This document shows, piece after piece, positions 62,701 through 64,000 of a stretch of 64,000 nucleotides of DNA (the stretch's first letter is position 1; each line of letters begins with the position of its first letter). Source of the stretch: Schistosoma haematobium. Its lineage: Eukaryota; Platyhelminthes; Trematoda; Strigeidida; Schistosomatidae. The stretch covers positions 31,206,616 through 31,270,615 of the forward strand of contig NC_067196.1 of NCBI RefSeq assembly GCF_000699445.3, written 5' to 3'. A program made the translations under genes and the position numbers. The notes beneath the pieces are model-generated. The model saw nothing but the letters and a program-made list of their open reading frames with translations, was not told the origin of the DNA and ran no database searches.

Positions 62701-63226
62701 ACGGTCAGGTCTTAATTGATTGGCTAATAAGTGACCTACAAACTAAGTTCCCCAAACTGCCTGTGATATTGGATTATGTTTATTTTGTTTCCATGTTTTG
62801 TACACAAGCCTATTATTTTGATACATGAAAAATCTGTCAATATACCTAATAGTCTTGACTTAAATTTTAAGTTATTAATACGGTCTCATAAGTGGTCATT
62901 ACTCGACATTTCATTTTGTTCATCTATTCAATGACTTTAACAATTGAAAATGTTGTCTCATCAAAATACTACAGTACTCAAAATTGTATACTTAGTAAAA
63001 ATGTGGCAGTACGTTAGTCCAAACAATGTATATACGCACAATATATCGCTAAACAGTAATAATCTAAGAAATAAAATATTCTTCAATTTATTTTTACATA
63101 AGAAAAAATAGATTTACTCACTTTAATAATGGTAGAAAGACATGTGAATTGATAAGGACTTAAAGCATTTCCTTTACGTTCAATAAGCCAATCATTGATC
63201 ATTCGTGTTTGTGTCATATACCATGT
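56738..63226 (-). CDS. CADPS: CADPS/CAPS-type secretion activator, three C-terminal exons (5' partial)
   Basis: Exons 63226-63122, 59148-59062 and 56860-56738 (TAA 56740-56738) are all in phase 0 and encode 35+29+40 residues. The joined text runs TWYMTQTRMINDWLIERKG, YQFTCLSTIIK|KMYSDFELQG, DTMAYKTIMQRLQ|MEETAQAV and ends GISKPGFLSKM. It follows the extreme C-terminus of calcium-dependent activator protein for secretion ('QWYNSSMNVICTWLTDR', 'IRMVKKTYRDFRLQG', 'YETIRNRLTVEEATASV' in vertebrates), after the MUN domain. CAPS proteins prime dense-core vesicles for exocytosis in neurons and endocrine cells. The tail after TAQAV is lineage-specific and Ser/Gly-rich. Introns are 3.97 and 2.2 kb. 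A consensus donor (complement GTAAGT, 63996-63991) at the window edge probably ends the preceding exon. PH and C2 domains lie outside. Confidence 0.86.
58780..58985 (+). mobile_element. tRNA-derived SINE, family 2, with degenerate hammerhead
   Basis: Shares head and tail with 19285-19490 (GTTGGAT start, B-box-like GTTCGATTCGC, CAGTGGTGGTCTAAC tail). It also carries a hammerhead-like segment at about 58862-58902: GGTGAGGAGTTCC, AGGACAAAACGG and GTC before TAGTGC. The CUGANGA box is mutated and GAAA reads AAAA, so activity is not expected. It lies in a CADPS intron, antisense. Confidence 0.6.
61010..61185 (+). mobile_element. S-alpha-like retroposon, decayed ribozyme
   Basis: tRNA-like head (TTAGTGGATAACG near 61023) followed by CTGACGA (61114-61120), stem II ATCC/AGAT (weakened), GAAA (61135-61138) and TTGTTTCCCACTATTAGCCAC instead of the GTC-CTGGATTCC flank. 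The catalytic boxes survive, but stem II and the cleavage triplet do not. Confidence 0.7.
61970..62443 (-). mobile_element. 0.47 kb retroposon-like repeat R3, copy 2
   Basis: Collinear with 52350-52820 over its whole length, with the same (AATA)n tail on the minus strand and the same GGGCATTTG boundary at the other end. One local rearrangement is present (extra GGGTTTTCCAACTCCCC-type text near 62226-62260). It lies in a CADPS intron, in the same direction as the host gene. No clear target duplication seen. Confidence 0.75.
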
Positions 63227-63990
63227 CTTTTTACAACAACAAAAATTAAAAAAGAATTAAGTTAGAGAAAAAAAAGGAAAAGATGAATAATCATGGAATA
63301 TCACGGAGTAAACAGATAAAAATCACTTTGAAATGATTTTTACCTAATCTAAAGATAAGACATCTCCTTCCTTTTTAGATGAACATTTTTCTAATCAAAT
63401 AAAGATATAAGTGGTTAGAATTTTTCAACAATTTTCAAGAAATATCCTTTAAATGTAAACATGAAATAAAAGCAAAAATATATTATGTCTAGGTGAACTT
63501 GAATTTGTTAGAGTATACAGAACAGATGAGAATTATCATAGTGTTGTTTTGAAGTTTTAAATACTAATTGTTTCAGTAGTAATAGACTATAATTCTTACT
63601 TTAATTAGACAGAATATACAGCTTAAACAATGTGATTGTTATTTTTTTTGGATCGAGAAAGTATTTAACGACTGTAGTCTGACCCTACTGGAATTATACA
63701 ATTATTTGAACTGAAATGAAACCTCAAAAAGAACGTAACACTAAATTGATCCAAAGCATCAATGTTTGTTACAAATACATACATATAAGATAGTGAAATA
63801 GAACTTTTCTTTAAAGCAACTTCATTCATTTCAAGTAATATGAGTAAATAAAGCATAAGCTGACTGGAGATCCTCTCTAATAAAAACAGAAAAACAAGTA
63901 CACTTGGAAAGCTATTACTATTATTATCATTATTATCCAGACGACCTGAAATGCGCTACTTATTTTCATCTTATGATTCATTAAACAGAA

Positions 63991-63997
63991 ACTTACG
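63991..63997 (-). other. Probable splice donor of the preceding CADPS exon
   Basis: The complement reads TAC|GTAAGT with the intron G at 63996. It is a full-consensus donor on the coding strand of CADPS, 0.77 kb upstream of the 63226 exon. Only four exon bases are inside the window. Confidence 0.4.
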
Positions 63998-64000
63998 TAA

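Overview
This is an AT-rich eukaryotic window with the marks of a blood-fluke (Schistosoma) genome. It has spliced animal genes with many 32-44 nt micro-introns and kilobase-scale gaps and introns filled with repeats. It carries tRNA-derived retroposons with hammerhead ribozyme cores of the Schistosoma S-alpha type, RTE-like and CR1-like non-LTR retrotransposons, and a Merlin-type transposase relic. The species cannot be fixed from the sequence alone.

Five host protein genes are supported by splice-consistent exons and family signatures. (1) The 3' end of an ANKRD13-type ubiquitin-binding ankyrin protein, + strand, 1271-6915, four exons, 5' part outside the window. (2) A complete ACTR10 (Arp11, dynactin pointed end) gene, - strand, 9514-12998, ten exons. 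(3) A complete DRG1 translation-factor GTPase gene, + strand, 34200-40914, six exons, including a 39-nt first coding exon 3 kb upstream of the second. (4) A complete COA6 (cytochrome c oxidase copper-assembly) gene, + strand, 47233-52993, two exons split by a 5.5 kb intron. (5) The last three coding exons of a CADPS/CAPS dense-core-vesicle priming factor, - strand, 56738-63226, continuing off the right edge, where a consensus splice donor sits at 63996-63995. The five genes are functionally unrelated and show no operon-like spacing.

The region from 14 to 33 kb is a transposon graveyard. In order it holds a nearly full-length but dead RTE-like LINE (14.0-17.2 kb, +), a tRNA-derived SINE, a foldback-type repeat, a LINE 3' fragment, a Merlin transposase relic (-), an internally deleted RTE-like relic (-), and two CR1-like LINEs facing away from each other (30.3 to 25.6 kb on -, 30.5 to 32.9 kb on +). 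The last roughly 650 bp of the two CR1-like copies look essentially identical although the rest has diverged. The - copy is interrupted by a roughly 0.75 kb insertion carrying another dispersed repeat.

Introns also carry repeats. ANKRD13 has an inverted pair of hammerhead retroposons. DRG1 intron 1 has an RTE-like relic that was itself hit by a palindromic element with a 12-bp target duplication. The COA6 intron has a hammerhead retroposon with all core nucleotides intact and a 0.47 kb retroposon-like repeat whose second copy lies in a CADPS intron. I did not find a clearly new coding system. The most unusual items are the foldback element with an apparently inverted loop, the mosaic identity of the inverted LINE pair, and an unrecognised coding-like block at 13.5-14.0 kb (-).
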